DNA from: Rotaria sordida
Lineage: Eukaryota > Rotifera > Eurotatoria > Philodinida > Philodinidae
Length of the DNA stretch: 64,000 bases
Direction: 5' to 3'
NCBI GenBank assembly: GCA_905250125.1
Contig: CAJNOL010000109.1
Coordinates: 186,001 to 250,000, forward strand
Positions 23,649 to 37,170 of the stretch are shown here, in pieces. Each line of letters starts with the position of its first letter. The first letter of the stretch is position 1. The notes under the pieces are model-generated. The model saw only the letters and a list, made by a program, of their open reading frames with translations. It was not told the DNA's origin and did not search any database. The position numbers were made by a program, and so were the translations under genes.

Positions 23649-25711
23649 TATAGAAAAGTCAATTAATTTTCCTTTTCTTTCAGTCTGTGTATGCGTGTGT
23701 GACAATTGTCACATAGGTTCTCATTCTTTTTTTCTTTCTTTCTTTCTTTCTGTCTATTCGTTCTTTTTACTTCTTGTTTTTTTTTTTTCTTTGGTGAATC
23801 TATGTGCTATGTGATTCTTCGTTATTATTATTATTATTATTATTATTTTTTTGTTTTTTTTTTTTTTCAAAACTGTATTTCTGTTAAAACGAAGATATTA
23901 ATAAACAAAAACCGATATGAGTCTTTATATAATTATCAACAATGGAACTAATTTTTTCCAATGATATCTGAATTATTACCAATATATTATTCTGTCAGTT
24001 TGTTTATGTCAAGAATATAAATGGAAATATGTTAGAAACAACAACTATTATTTTCTCAAATTAGCTCTACGTGTGGGTTAGACAGATATATCGTATCGAA
24101 TTGATTTGTCTAACAGATATAATATAATAAAAACAAATGGGAATTACGATCGTATGATCCTTCTAAATTTAGTAGTCTGTAAGTAAGAAAATACTTGAAT
24201 AAATAGAAAGTTGAATATAAATATAAATCTATACATATATGGTAGGTTAATGAATGATGATATCAATGAGTAAATTATTTTATTACAAAATATAAATCGA
24301 TAAATTATTGATTAACATTTACTATTGATGAGAAGATAATATAAGTTCTTAATATAGATATAAGTTTAATTGTATTAGTGAACCATATCAATAGCATCAC
24401 TTATTGAAAAAAAAAATTATTTTACGCATAATTAATTCGATGACTTTTAATAATAACTTCTTCCATTTTCTTTCTATTAATATCTATATTCGATATGATA
24501 TAATTTCTTAATATCGAATAGATATACGTCTTTGATTGATACTTGTATTTTTCGTTTGTTCTAGTTAAATTTTTTATTGAAAAAAAAAATTTTGTTTTTG
24601 CATATTTTTACTTTTAGTGTTGAATAATAAAGAATAGGACAAAAAAAAAAACAATGAATTAGATATGAGTCAATATATTTCTATTTACCTGGAGAACAGT
24701 AAAATAGGAATGTTTTCTTTTTGATTAAAAATAGAAGATACCTTGAAATAGAGTTTAATATTGTCTTCAACTTTTCTCTTTCTTAAAATAGCATCAGCTT
24801 AAAAATGGAAATAAGGCGAAAGTAATTAGAACGCGTGATCTAATGTCAACATATATATGGAAATAAATAAAAAAAAAACAAAGAATGCATTTAGTAAAAA
24901 CGTACTGTTTTTTGTTTTTTCTTTCGTATTAATCATTGAAAGAAACATTAGACTATGTCAAATGTTGCATTTTCTTTTTCTTTTCGAGCAGTCAACACAC
25001 AATAGAATCGAATAAATACTTCGTTCTTTTTTTTCTTTTTCTTGGCATTTTATGATCTGATTGTAGGTATAAACGATTTAAGGGATAATTATCTTTATAT
25101 GTAACTATTTTCTTTGTGTCTATCGTGGTATGTTAGTATATATCATCAACCACATATTGTATATTTCAACAACGTCATTTTATTGATTGACTGTATGCTA
25201 GAAAATGTCGGTCATTAATTTTGTTTATAGTGACACATAGAAAAATCTGTGTAAAGTTTTTAGTTTTTTTATTGTTGATTGAGATGTGAAGCAAAGAAAA
25301 AAAAAAAGAAGATAAAATTTTGCTGTCTTTTTTCTCTCTCTCTTTCTCTCGATTTCTTGCTCTTATGATGCTTCTTGTAGCAATAAAGAGCACCTTACAT
25401 GTACATACATGCTTCGAACGAAAGCAAACATTTACATGAATAGAAGAGTGGTTTGAAGATAAATTTGTTTTTCCTCAGTTGTTTTTTCTAATTTAAAAAA
25501 AAATAGAGTGAATTGATTTAACAATAGTATTTTTATCTATTGACGAAGTTTAATAGATGTAAATATTATTTTCTTCTTTTATCCTTCGTCAATTGATGTA
25601 TTTTCATGTCTTATTAATTTCCTTTTTTTTTTTTGTTTATATCTATTAGATTAATCCTCACACGAAATATGTAACAATAAAAATTAAATAAGAAGAATTA
25701 TATTCATTATC
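23649..25711. other. Intergenic, low complexity, no gene seen
   Basis: It begins with the 3' region of the aminopeptidase gene, which has pyrimidine-rich tracts, an (ATT)n run at about 23821-23847 and AATAAA-like signals. It continues as AT-rich DNA to the next gene. The only open frames are low-complexity F/Y/S runs. Sequence just before 25712 is presumably promoter or 5' untranslated region. Confidence 0.5.
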
Positions 25712-25924
25712 ATGCGACGACATTCAATAGATCCTGAGAGTATAAGAAAACAGATTATTTCTGTATTCACTCCATCATCCCGGAAACGTCAAAATTCGGC
25801 AACTAGTAATCAAAATAACCATGGCATATTCAATTTCGCTCGACGTACACGTCGTTTTAGTGTGCCAAATAAAAAATATTTAGATGTATCTGATAACAAT
25901 CCTGAACTTCACACGATTGATGAA
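25712..25924 (+). CDS. Candidate first coding exon 1a of the AMPK gamma-subunit gene
   Basis: ATG at 25712 opens 71 codons ending LHTIDE at a consensus donor GTAAGT (25925), phase 0. The peptide is basic and Ser-rich with RRHS and RRFS, which look like basophilic kinase sites (R-R-x-S), and has no signal peptide. Long Ser/Arg-rich N-terminal extensions are common in animal AMPK gamma isoforms. Linking it to the CBS exons at 34476-35095 rests on strand, matching phase (that acceptor is also phase 0) and the absence of any other downstream partner. No transcript evidence is available, and the exons in between are missing. Confidence 0.55.
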
Positions 25925-27011
25925 GTAAGTGAATTGATTTTCATATTGATTTGCTTGTTGCATGCTATGCTATGGTATTTGCTTACACTGCTTGAAATCA
26001 ATTTTCAATGTTTAGAATTGAAGAAAAAAAAGAGAAAGAAAACAAACCAAACTCTTATATATTTTTTTTCTGTTAAAAAAAAATACTATTCAAATCGAAT
26101 ATGATTTTATTGATTTGCTTTGAGTAACTATTGTGTCTATTATGATTATTGTTATTCAAAAAGAAAAGAATAGTAGTCGTCTAAAGGCTTACATGTTGGT
26201 TGATGTGTGCAGAAACGAGAAAAAAAGTAAAGGCACTATGTTAAGACGACGGATGTCTTTTGTGTTCTCGCTTACAATTGGTCATATATGAGAGAAAAAT
26301 TCATTAATAAATTTGTCGACAGTTGATAATATGGTTTTTTTTTTTACGACATAGAATTATATTTTGAGCAATGTTGACATACTATCAATAAACTATATTT
26401 CTTTTCGAGATCCGATCCAATGAAATTATTGTTTTCAGTCGATACCGACTTATGAATGATGACGTCAACAGAAATAGACAAAAAGAAAAAAGGAACAAGA
26501 AAAAGAATTAAATAAATGAAAAAATATCCTTAACACAAGTGTTCGATACGGAAGCATAAAAATATGCCATCGAAAATAAGCAGCTGTGTGTGTATTGTGC
26601 ACAGAAAATATATACGTCATTATTAATGTACTTTAAAAAAAGAAAGTTGTTGTCACGAGCGAACATAATTTTCTCGTATTTTTATTTGGTGCCTACATTC
26701 TTTTTCTTTATGAGATAAAAAAAAAAAAAAAAAAGAAAGACAGCAACGATGACAACGACGCTCGCAGGCAAACTCTCTTGCTTTTTCAAAGTGACAAGGA
26801 GTAGTAGTAGTGTTCAAGTATGGAGAGAAAGACATATAGAGAAAGAGAGCGAAGAAAAACGAGATGAAATTTACAGTTGTTTTACAATAAAACGAATACA
26901 TACAATCTAGACAGCTTTTTTTGTCTATCTACATTTGGTCTTTATCATATTATAATAATTCAGATTGTTTATTAAATATTTTATTAACAAATATTATCAA
27001 ATGATCCAATA

Positions 27012-27131
27012 ATGACATGTGATAGACGAAATACTCTATTTGCTCCTGTAAATACATTAAATATAACGACAAACGATCGAATACGACGATATTCAATACA
27101 TGATAAACAAGATCTTGAAACAATTTATGAG
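27012..27131 (+). CDS. Candidate alternative first coding exon 1b of the AMPK gamma-subunit gene
   Basis: ATG at 27012 opens 40 codons ending LETIYE at donor GTAAAT (27132), phase 0, exactly like exon 1a. The end is similar in style to 1a (RRYSIHDKQDLETIYE versus RRFSVPNKKY...LHTIDE), including an R-R-x-S motif. This suggests two alternative promoters or first exons feeding the same downstream splice acceptor. No splice acceptor in phase is obvious directly before it, which supports a first exon. Confidence 0.5.
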
Positions 27132-27260
27132 GTAAATAAAAATCATCATTACAAAGAATACCTTTATTTTTTATTGATCATCATATGGTTGACTAATTAT
27201 CTTGATTTATATATCTAAAAAAATTTCAAATGATCGTTGTTTTATTTTTATGAATACGTG

Positions 27261-27294
<34 letters not shown>

Positions 27295-29260
27295 TATTAG
27301 TTATTCATCCAAGTAAAAAAAAAAATAAAGCAAAAATGATGAAATAAAAGTTAAATAAGTAACAAAAGGTTAAGCAGTAAAACAGAGTGTATATATATGT
27401 TTGTTTGTAATAAAACATTTGTTTGTCATGTAAATTTACACATTACATTCGTAGTAAATAACACAACTATTAATGAAGGATTAGACGTCAATTTCCTTTT
27501 GTGTAAATGAATTAGTTAATAAAAATTAAATTCTTTTTCGCTGCGTGATATAAGACATGTAATTATTTGTATCGGTCAGACAAAATTTTTTTTTTGTATA
27601 TCGAAAATATATTCATCCTGAGTGACATTTATATTTTATTATTATTCTCATTCGTGATTCATAGAAAATTGAAGCAAAAAAAGAACATCGATTTACTGAG
27701 TTATTATTATGTTATATAGTCAAAAAAAAAAGAAATATTATCATTAAAAAACAAATAGATAAAATAAAGTCATCTTGTTTTGTAGGCTTATCAATGAATA
27801 GTTATCAACTTCATTTCTATGTTTCGTAAAAGTGAAAATGATATTGTTATCAAAATGAATTAGATGTAACCAATAGTTTTGTTTTTTTTTTTTTTTCATT
27901 TTTTGAATATAATCAATAAAAGATAAACATAGATAATACTATTTGAAATAGATCGTTTGGATCTGTCTGTTAGTCATTTATTTTATTTGAATGTCAAATC
28001 TAATAAGTTTTGATTTGTCTAAGTTATGAATATATGTAATTTAAAATTAATTTGGTCTTATTAATTGTAAATTTTATTCAACCGGAATTTTTGTTTTTTT
28101 TATTAATCGTGTCTTATTAATCAGATTTATGTATCTCCTTGTTTAGTGATAATTTAGTCATCATTGAACATTGTTCTATTTTAAATTCAAATACGATAAA
28201 TGATATTATTTGTATTCAATCTATTTAATTGATATCTTATATAAAATCTAGTTTTTTTTTTCCCCCGTTGTTGGAGATTTGTCTCTTGTATACTTTTTTC
28301 AATTATCTCATATAACATAGATCTTGATAAGCTATTTGCTTTCTTTTTTTGAAGATTTCTATTAATATCTATTTGACTATTCTTCTATTACTAATGTAAA
28401 ACAAATTCCCAAGAGATAGACTAAGACTGGCTAATTCTTGAAAACAACTGTGTTACTTCTTGTTAAACTCTAAAGAGAAATTTTTGTTTTGCCTCTGAAG
28501 ATTATTCACAGGTTTAGCCTTGAAATTAGTATCGAATAAATGTGTTGAGATCTATCTGTATTGTATTCTAACAGTAGAGATTTCTTTCACATTTAATGTG
28601 TAGAATAAAAATTTTTATGTTTGGTTGTTGTTTTTGAAAGGTTAGAATCATCCATTATTAAGTGTTTTATTTTGAATGATCAAAGAAAAGAAATCATCGA
28701 ATGATTTTTGATATCATTCGATTCGTTTCTACGTTAGATTAATGCAATTGAGATCATCGTTTATGGACATCTAAAACAGAAAAAATGAACAAAAAACGTA
28801 TCATCAATAGTAATAAAAGTATACATTTTCTATGTCTAAGAAAAACACTAAGCAAACAAAACGATTATATCTATTAATGTAGGAAAACAAACTTTTACAT
28901 ATTGATCAACTAAATTGAATTCAGTATAATATAGATATTTCTTTCTTCTTAATCTTTTGATTACGATAAAAGATACATAAACGTAAAATAGAGTGGCTTG
29001 ACATCATGCATATTTTAATTTTTTAACCCAGGCGTCCAACATAGACCGTAAAAAAATGATAATGTTGACAGCTCATGCTGTGTGATGTTTGCTTTTACGC
29101 AAATATATCGAAAAAATATGCATAATAAGTGATTACATTAGTTTCACGTTATGATAAAACTCATGACGCATATATATGTTGTCGGTCACCAAAGGGTTAA
29201 CATAAATAAAATAAAACTAAATTAATATCTAAAAAAAAAAAAAGAATATGGATTTATAGA

Positions 29261-31252
29261 TACAGTGGTTACCAAAATTATTCAACCAATAGGTAGAATA
29301 TGTTTCTTTTTGTATATATCTCAAAAATTACATGAACTAGAACAATCAAGTTTTCAACATAACATAAGCTTTAGTTTCTAGTATATCTATGAAAATTTTC
29401 AGGTCAATCTACACATTTGTTCAGCTTTTATTGGCGACACAATCCATAAGATACTTTTCTTTTCAACCTTCTCAAATTATTCGATTACTTATTCTCTCGT
29501 GTACAAAGTTGATTTGACCCATCCTAATGTATATATGAAATGAGCACAACTATTCGTATATAGGAAAACGAACAGTTATTCAGTTGAATATTTACTAGCG
29601 AAGTATAATACATTAGGAAGAGTATGTAATTCGAAAAAAAAAACATTGTTGATTATATTATGAAAGATTAAATAGAGCAACATAGCGAAGGTGTGTAAAA
29701 CTAGGTTAAAGGTGAGGCATTTCTTTTCACCTATAGTCTAACCGTTACTCTAATATATTTTTTTGTGTTAAAATATGATGCGAATTTGTTTGATTGTATT
29801 CTGATTTTTATCTTAATGGTTCATAAAATTGACGAGTTGCTTCACATCATGGATTACTAGCATGATTTTCATGTTCACTAACTATTTTAATCAATTTTGT
29901 TGTTTAATTTTATAACTAATTGTTTGTAGCAGGTATATTTTCTGAAGTATCGACATCTCCAAAGATTTTTTGTCTTACTCTTCCGATTAATTCTATATTT
30001 AAAGAAAAAATACATTTTTAGAAGTTTTTGATAGAGTAACTGATATTATTACTTTTTCTGAGTTCATCCTATTAGCCTGTACGGCTTATATATTTCGTTG
30101 AATACAGCTTGTCAATATATTAGAATCATCATTTTGACAAGTATGACAAAAATTAAATCAATTGGTTCATGATGATGATCATTCTCATATAAGAAATTAA
30201 TTTATTATATCATTGCATTTCGTTATTTTATTGAAAATTGTTATGAAAGCCTGCACGATGAGCCAATATTCAAGTGAATAGCTATTCTAGACCTCGTATA
30301 TTGCTATTATTTTCACATCAAGAGTCATGTAAATGTTTTGAAAAGTGTATAGATTTATAGGACATCGTTCTTCCTAAAAAAAAAAGCTTCTTTCCAGAGC
30401 TATAACAAGAATAAAACTTATCGATAGCTTAAACTCATAAGACTCGAACTATTTTAGTTCTGATTATTAGATTTTTGTAGAGTATATGATTTTCGACACA
30501 TCTACATACTTTTCAAAACCTTTAAACGACTCTTGGTGTACGAATAGAAACAAAACATGAAGAGCTAAACTTGTTTGGTACATGGATTAGGGTAGTTTGG
30601 TAGTTAAATATCGAAAATTCAAATCCTTTTTAGTCACATATTTCACCCTTACTGTTGTGTTGTGTGTCATATTACATTCTATTGATCAAAACATAGAAAC
30701 AGCGGTTTCTTTTTTTACAAAGGATTTGTAAGGATTAATAATTTTCGACATTTAACTACTTTCTCATTAGGGCTAAGCAAGTCAGTCTTGTGCCACATTC
30801 TATTCATTCAAGTAACATGTATGATACAGTTTTTGATGTTTTTTCTGATGATAAACTACGTATTGTAATAGGTTAAGTATTGATAGAAAAAACTGCACCT
30901 CTACAGCTTTTCTATCACAACGACCTGGAACAGGTCTCACAATACTCGTTTTCGTGCTTTTCTCCTACAGTTATACCATAGAAATAATTCTTACGAAGAG
31001 AGTAATATATTATTTTGAATGAAATGTCTTGCATAAAGTTTTATATGAAAATATGAGAATAGAAATCGTGAAAGAAAAAACAAGTTGTTGAATAATTTTG
31101 AAAAGATGAAGAAAGGCATTTCATAATTATACAAGAGATTAAGATATGTGTTATGTTGAAAACTCGACTGTTTCTAGTTCATGTAAATATTGAGATATAA
31201 ACAAAACAAACACATTTTGCTTACTAATTGAATAAGAAAGTAGTAGCTTCTG
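29261..31252. mobile_element. Decayed ~2-kb Tc1-like element with nested small foldbacks
   Basis: The left end TACAGTGGTTACCAAAATTA is typical of Tc1-family termini. The first ~110 bp recur in inverted orientation at about 31130-31250, sharing TACATGAACTAGAA and GTTTTCAACATAACA. Inside are two further small foldbacks, about 30300-30545 (AAGAGTCATGTAAATGTTTT and inverse) and 30595-30765 (TAGTTAAATATCGAAAATTC and inverse). No intact transposase remains. Confidence 0.65.
29790..30005 (-). pseudogene. Broken coding fragment, possibly of a transposon protein
   Basis: The minus strand has coding-like segments IELIGRVRQKIFGDVDTSEN (stop soon after) and, after a frame change, KIVSEHENHASNP then CEATRQFYEPLR. 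The HENHASNP part recalls the His-x-His end of FLYWCH-type zinc fingers found in transposon-derived proteins, but this is a weak resemblance. Several stops make it non-functional. Confidence 0.3.
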
Positions 31253-31730
31253 CATTTATATATACATATAAATTAAATTTCCTCCCTATAATAAAGCATT
31301 CAGTATATTCTTTCATATCAAAATAGATAAATATTTCAGACAATCTTGTAATAGATTTCTTTTATTTTAACTACTAGTAATTCAAGAGATTTTCTAGATA
31401 ATTAGAATAGATTGGAGAATTTTAAAGATTTTTTTCAGATCTAAAAAAAATATACTTCTTAATTATTTAACTAAAGAAAATAAGGATCTTCCAATACGGA
31501 GGTTATTCTATGATAGAAGATATATTAATGAACGAGTCGATATAAAAATTACATCATTTTTTGTCATCTCTAATGAAATTTTAAAAGTTTCTTTTTCAGT
31601 TTTTGAAAAATCTAAATCGAACCTACCATCGTGCGATATAGTGTACAAAATCAATGATTAATAGACATAAAAAGCAATCTCATACTTGTTATAATTGATA
31701 TACGAAATCTAGAAGTATTAATAAAGAATA

Positions 31731-32092
31731 GCGGGTGTCCTAAAATGTTTGAAACATTCTTTATTTTAAATATATCTCTACCTGAGAGAATAACGAAATT
31801 ATGATTTACAAAAAAAAATGCACCATCGAAAAGCTCTGCGTGAGCTGTAAGAATAAACTCATATTGCAAAACAAAAAGATCTACTAAATATTTTTTTATG
31901 ATACTCAATACGATGAGAAGTAGCTCTATCATGTAAGTGTTCATTTTCCCTATGAGAAAATAATTGAAACAATGTAATAAGAACTTTTTTTTTATACAAG
32001 TTTCATAGAACTCTTCACGACGCATTTTATCATTTACTCAAGCTGAGATATATACAGTATAAAAATGTTTTCAACATTTTGAGAGTGCCCAT
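31731..32092. mobile_element. Short MITE, ~360 bp, Tc1/mariner-like termini
   Basis: The left end GGGTGTCCTAAAATGTTTGA and the right end, read inward as GGGCACTCTCAAAATGTTGA, form ~50-bp imperfect terminal inverted repeats that continue through AAACATT and TATATCTC. The start resembles the MITE at 6702. No target duplication could be fixed and there is no coding capacity. Confidence 0.6.
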
Positions 32093-34319
32093 AGGCTTAA
32101 AAAATAAGAAAAAAAAAAAAATTACTAATCGATAAAAATATTCGGTTTAATCAGCATATTTAAAATACACCCATTTTTTATGTTCGTTTCATTCTTATAA
32201 CGCAATTATTTTTGTTTTTTCAGGCTCTCAGCAGCATATTTTGTAGTGTTTTTCTTTCGAGTAAGATAGAAAAAAAAAACACCCAACCTCTTGAAAACAA
32301 GATTAAAGGAAAATAAGTTAAATACCTTGTAAATGTCTGGCAGAAAAAAAAAAAAACATTTTCGATCATGTTTCAATAAAAAGATTATATCTAAATTACA
32401 TTTTTATATTATAAAATATTCGATTAAGCTCAATAACGATATAATAATTGAGTATATTGAGCAAATTAAATAAATTTTTATAAATCGATGACTAATAAAA
32501 GAATGAAGAAAAATATACTTTTCTTGTTTTTTTTATTTCGCTGAAAAAAATTTACCATTATTAGAATCTTTACAATATATCAAATATATGGAAAAAGAAG
32601 CATATTTATTTGTTCAGGAATGTATTTTTGTAATTTATTTCAAAAAAACAATATACGATTTTAGGTTATCTTTCTATTCTTATCTCTAGGAAAAAAAAAA
32701 TCAGCTTATTTTTTTTGTTGCAATCGTTAAAAATAGAAAAAGAAATTCAATCATAATGGAATAATGATTGAGTATATGACTTCATGATTTTTCTTTTTTA
32801 AACGATTTATATTGATGTAAATATGAAATAATATCAATTAAATGATATTGTTTTTCATGAATATTATTTAAAAATAAGAAAAAAAAAGAATGTTTCTTTT
32901 ACATTATAACTAAACGATAGATGCCGAACGGACGTTCTATTATGTGCGGAAGCATGTGCATGCTGTTACTATTAGAATTTCTAATGAATTTCTGACGTCA
33001 TCATGCATAGATATATGACTCAAATTCAGTGAACAAAGATGATGATAATGATATAAATAAACGAGTTTATCACGACTTAATAATATTTTTCCAAGTACCT
33101 TTTTTTTTTTCCATGCATTGTTAACCCATATTTCCTCCATTAATAGCTCTTTTTTTTGTCCTTACATCCTGATGCTTTCTATTACCAAATTAGCTCAACA
33201 GATCTGTTTTTATGATCTATTTTATCACTATTATATAAACAGGTGACATTGATGGGTCATGATTGGTATTACTTGCGTTCTGAGACATTCGTTGATTGCA
33301 TGTGTGACATCTTGCCATTTAGATAAGATGCGTGTGACTCGAGTGGTTTGTATCCATCCCTTTTTTTTTTTTTGTAGCATTGCTTTCTATCATTTTTTTC
33401 ATCAATAATATTTCTTTCTCTCTCATTCTTCTCTTTTGCGTTGTTTTTATTACTCAGCATACAAGTAATAGCCAGAGATTTCGGCGAGTGAGGACGCGAA
33501 GAACTTTTTTTTCTTTTTGTCATCTATTACATTGACGACAGGCGAATAAGACAATGTAATAAGTATAGGAACTAGTATATATAGAGAAAAAAAACAGAAT
33601 GTATAGATAGATGTATGTGCCAGTATATATGATGCGAAAGAAAAACACCCGGTTTCTTTTTTTCCCATCACATATTTTATCCATCGTCTGAATGTGCAAT
33701 AGACGTCGTTCGACAAAAAAACCTTGGATCTACTCATGACTTGCTTTATGAATAAAAAAAAAAAAAAATGAGAATAGAAAAAGGAAAGAAATGAGAATAG
33801 AAAAAATAATGTTCTGTTCATTCCATTAGTAGATGTAGAAGCCTCTCGGTTGGCATGTTTATATCTGTGAGAAACAGCAAAACGAAAAAAAAAGAAAGAA
33901 CAGAATATGTCTGAAAGGTTTCGCATTTCAGTATATATTCTGTTTTGCTTTTTTTTATCCAGAAATCGGGTGACATATTTCTCTAGTCTTCCTTTTTTTT
34001 TCTCCTTCTTTTTCTCTGTTTTTTTCTCTAGTTGGGATTTATTCAAATAATAAGGCTAATAGAGAGAAAAAAAGAAGACGAACAATCATTGTTTTCCTTA
34101 AGATGATAATGTTGACCTCATATACTCTCTCAATTGAACATTTGAGTTGGCTGAATGACAAAAAACGAAAACGAAATATGATTTGTTTAGGTTTCATTCG
34201 TTCTTCCTGTTCGTCCGTCCATCTTTACTCCGTATTTACGCATAAAAGCAACAGAATAAAACATACATACATATATCGAGTATACTTTTATTTATGTATG
34301 CGAATGCGAATGTACATTT

Positions 34320-34419
34320 NNNNNNNNNNNNNNNNNNNNNNNNNNNNNNNNNNNNNNNNNNNNNNNNNNNNNNNNNNNNNNNNNNNNNNNNNNNNNNNNN
34401 NNNNNNNNNNNNNNNNNNN
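34320..34419. other. Assembly gap of exactly 100 N
   Basis: A run of 100 Ns, the usual placeholder for a scaffold gap of unknown length. It sits 56 bp upstream of the first recognisable AMPK gamma CBS exon, so the missing exons for CBS1-CBS2 probably belong here. Confidence 0.95.
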
Positions 34420-34475
34420 CTATAGCTTATTTTTTCCCGGCGTATATATATGTCTTGTATTTATATTGAAAATAG

Positions 34476-35095
34476 ATTGATGAAAATACAACAGTAATTG
34501 AAGCACTTAATCAATTTGTTAAATATCGTATATCAGCATTACCTATTGTTGATAGTCAACGAAAATTAGTGAACATTTATTCAAAATTTGATGTTATTGT
34601 AAGTCAAATATTGAAGTTTTTTTTTTTTTATTGTTTTTACACAAATTATTATTACTATTATCTTTTTCTTTTTTCTCTCAAAATGGAATTTTATAGGGTT
34701 TAGCAGCTGACAAAACATATACAAATTTAAATATGACAATTAAAGAAGCATTAGCTTATCGTAAAGAACGTCTTGAAACTGTTGCTAAATGTTATAAAAA
34801 TGAAACATTAGCAATATGTATGGAACGTATTGTTAAAGCTGAAGTACATCGTTTAGTTGTTGTTGATAATGATGAACATGTTATTGGTGTACTTTCATTA
34901 TCAGATTTACTTAATTATATTGTTATACGTCCAACAAAAATTCAACCTTTAGTATCACCACTTCCACAAACAACAATAACACATCTTGTACCAACAATAA
35001 ATGTATTTACTGAAGATGATCCAGTAGTAGAAGAAGAAGAAGAAGAAGAAGATGAAAACATAAATGGAAAAGCAATAGAAAAAAAGACAAATTAA
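34476..35095 (+). CDS. AMP-activated protein kinase gamma subunit, C-terminal half (CBS3-CBS4), 5' incomplete
   Basis: Two exons (34476-34598 and 34697-35095, both phase 0) encode the second Bateman module of the AMPK gamma regulatory subunit, which senses AMP/ATP for the kinase complex. CBS3 shows [20 protein letters not shown] and KFDVI, then [11 protein letters not shown], all close to animal gamma subunits. CBS4 has [20 protein letters not shown] followed by LSDLL; the nucleotide-contacting His-Arg pair and the SLSD loop are retained. The C-terminus is longer than in vertebrate gamma1 and has a run of seven Glu followed by DENING. CBS1-CBS2 are absent from the window and an N gap lies just upstream, so this is an assembly-truncated gene rather than a degenerate one. 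Upstream exons 25712 and 27012 are its likely 5' end. Confidence 0.92.
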
Positions 35096-35559
35096 ATAAT
35101 TGTTCCTTTTTTTATTTCTCTTTTAAAAGTTTATCTGCGATTATAACCCGGTGAACACAATGCGTTTCATTATCTTGATCTGTTTTTTTTTCTGTTTCTA
35201 CACGTAATAATACCTAGTTTGAAAAATTTCTGCTTCTTTTCTTTTTTTTCTTCTCTCTCTCTACACGTATGAATAATGTATTTAATTGTAGAACATGTGT
35301 GTATTAAGATATGTGCATGAAATATACCTATTGGTGCATATTTATATATACACATGAAAGAATTTTCTTTTTCTTTTCTTTTTTTTTTTTTTATATTATC
35401 TGAATTTTTTTGTATATGTGCAAGAAAATTTGAGAGAAAGGTTATTTCTTTGTTAATCGTCTTTCAACATTGTATAGCACGCTTGTACTATTCATTTTCA
35501 CTGTGTGTGTATCCTTGTATTCCGTTTGGGAGAGATAAATCCCAATGTTTGTCGCAAAA

Positions 35560-35595
<36 letters not shown>

Positions 35596-36549
35596 GCGAC
35601 GAATGAAAACCAAAAAGTTTATGTTCACTTTTTGAGAAATAACACTAAAAGAAAACGGAATATAATGAAAGTTATTTATGCGCGTAATGAAAGCATACGG
35701 TGAACATTCCTGTTTGTTTCTTCATAGTGTATGTGTACATAGTATAAATGTGTACATTTGTGTGTGCGTGTTTATGAAACATTCTATTATTTGACGGAGA
35801 GAAGAATTTTATTGGTGAGGAAAAAAAATTTTAATAATCATGATAATAAAAAAAAAAAAAAAAGAACTAATAATAAAGATTGAGATAAAATATTTAATAG
35901 TATTTGAAACAATTTTGACTAGAAAAAAATAGATGGTATTAAAATAAAGTTTTGTTTAGAGTATTTGAAATTTAATTAGTTGAATAAAATTTATAGTGTA
36001 CGATTGAGAAAATTTAAGAAGAATATTTGTCTTTTTTGTTGAAGTTAAAAATGGTCAACAAAATCAGAAAATTCGATAGAAGAATGTTAGAGAATTATTA
36101 AAAGGTAGAAAAGACACATTGAAAATGTTTTTTTCAATTCTATTCAAAAGATATTTTTACGAGATTCTAGAATATTCTTTTCAAAAAGTAGACTAAAGCT
36201 TCAATACAATTGTGTATCTAGAACTCTGTTATATAATTTATTCAACATTCTGTTGCTATTATGAAAAACGAAATCGCATAAGTCTATGCTTTGCTTTTAT
36301 TCTGATAGAATATTAAAGAACCAGTTCTAATTATTTTATAATATATGAAATTGAATTTATTGTTTGACACAATGTCTATAATATATTCTTAGTAAACAAC
36401 AAAATAATTACTATTCGTATGTTTGAATTTGATGTGCTCATAAAGATTAATTGAAGTCGACTGCATGATAAAATTTGCTATCTGGTGATTCCATCATTAA
36501 CTAATACAGAAATTCAATACGCAACTGATTTTGTTTTTCATCAATTCGT
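35096..36549. other. Intergenic, no gene seen
   Basis: 3' side of the AMPK gamma gene. It contains long T and A homopolymers (for example about 35562-35590) and AT-rich sequence. No coding exon, RNA gene or clear repeat was recognised. Confidence 0.45.
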
Positions 36550-37170
36550 TGATAAAACGTTGATTGACAAGAGAAGTCTTCCAAGTGATAAATCGCTTTT
36601 GAGTTGAAATTATGAGCATTATATAGACTCTAATGAGTTTTGAATATTCTGAAAAGAGTTCGTATTCTTAACTCATGCTACAGAGATAATGCACTTTTAC
36701 GGTATTTTTTAAATAAATACTATGGTTTAGAAAAATTGATTTTCGAATTTCGACTTGAAATTTTATACAGAGACAGATCTTGATGAGAGTAGTTTATTGT
36801 GAAAATTTTGAGTCTTTTGATTTGCTTCTATCCTGAAATAAGAACACCAAATCTACCGATTTATATGAGTGATATGAAAGACACGCTTTTGTCGTAACTC
36901 TATCTTAAAATAAGAACAACAACAACAAGATCTGAAACATTCGTAAAGGACTATTCTCATGAAGGGCCTATCTCTATGCAAAATTTCAAGCCAAAGTTCG
37001 AAAATCAATTTTTCTAAACCATGGGATTTATTTAAAAAATACCGTACAGGTGTAATATTTCTATAGCAATAAGCTAAGAACATGCACTCTTCAGGGTATT
37101 CATAGCTCATTTGGTTCTACACAATATTCATAGATTCCACTCACAAAATGATTCATCAGTTGTAGAACTT
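36550..37170. mobile_element. Long foldback element (family copy B), ~600 bp
   Basis: The left arm (about 36560-36850) and right arm (about 36860-37160) are inverted copies with a short centre. Segments such as AAAAATTGATTTTCGAA, TAAATACTATGGTTTAGAAA and TTCTTATTTCAGG-like blocks appear on both sides. It is the same family as the copy in aminopeptidase intron 2 (18827-19320). No coding capacity. Confidence 0.8.

Larger units (their letters stand above)
25925..34319. other. Long intron-like region with repeats
   Basis: Between the candidate first exons and the CBS exons lies ~8.4 kb of AT-rich DNA. It contains exon 1b (27012-27131), a poly-A run of about 30 at 27262-27291, a decayed transposon at 29261-31252 and a MITE at 31731-32092. 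I searched both strands for the first AMPK gamma CBS pair and saw nothing like it. Minus-strand open frames around 33450-34046 are poly-F/K-rich shadows of A/T runs. Confidence 0.5.

Noticed and set aside
33450-34046. 198-codon minus-strand open frame
   Set aside because: The translation is dominated by K and F runs from A/T homopolymers, with no domain and no splice context; it lies in the AMPK gamma intron region.
36853-37110. 85-codon minus-strand open frame
   Set aside because: Lies inside a foldback arm; the matching region in the other copy is not open.
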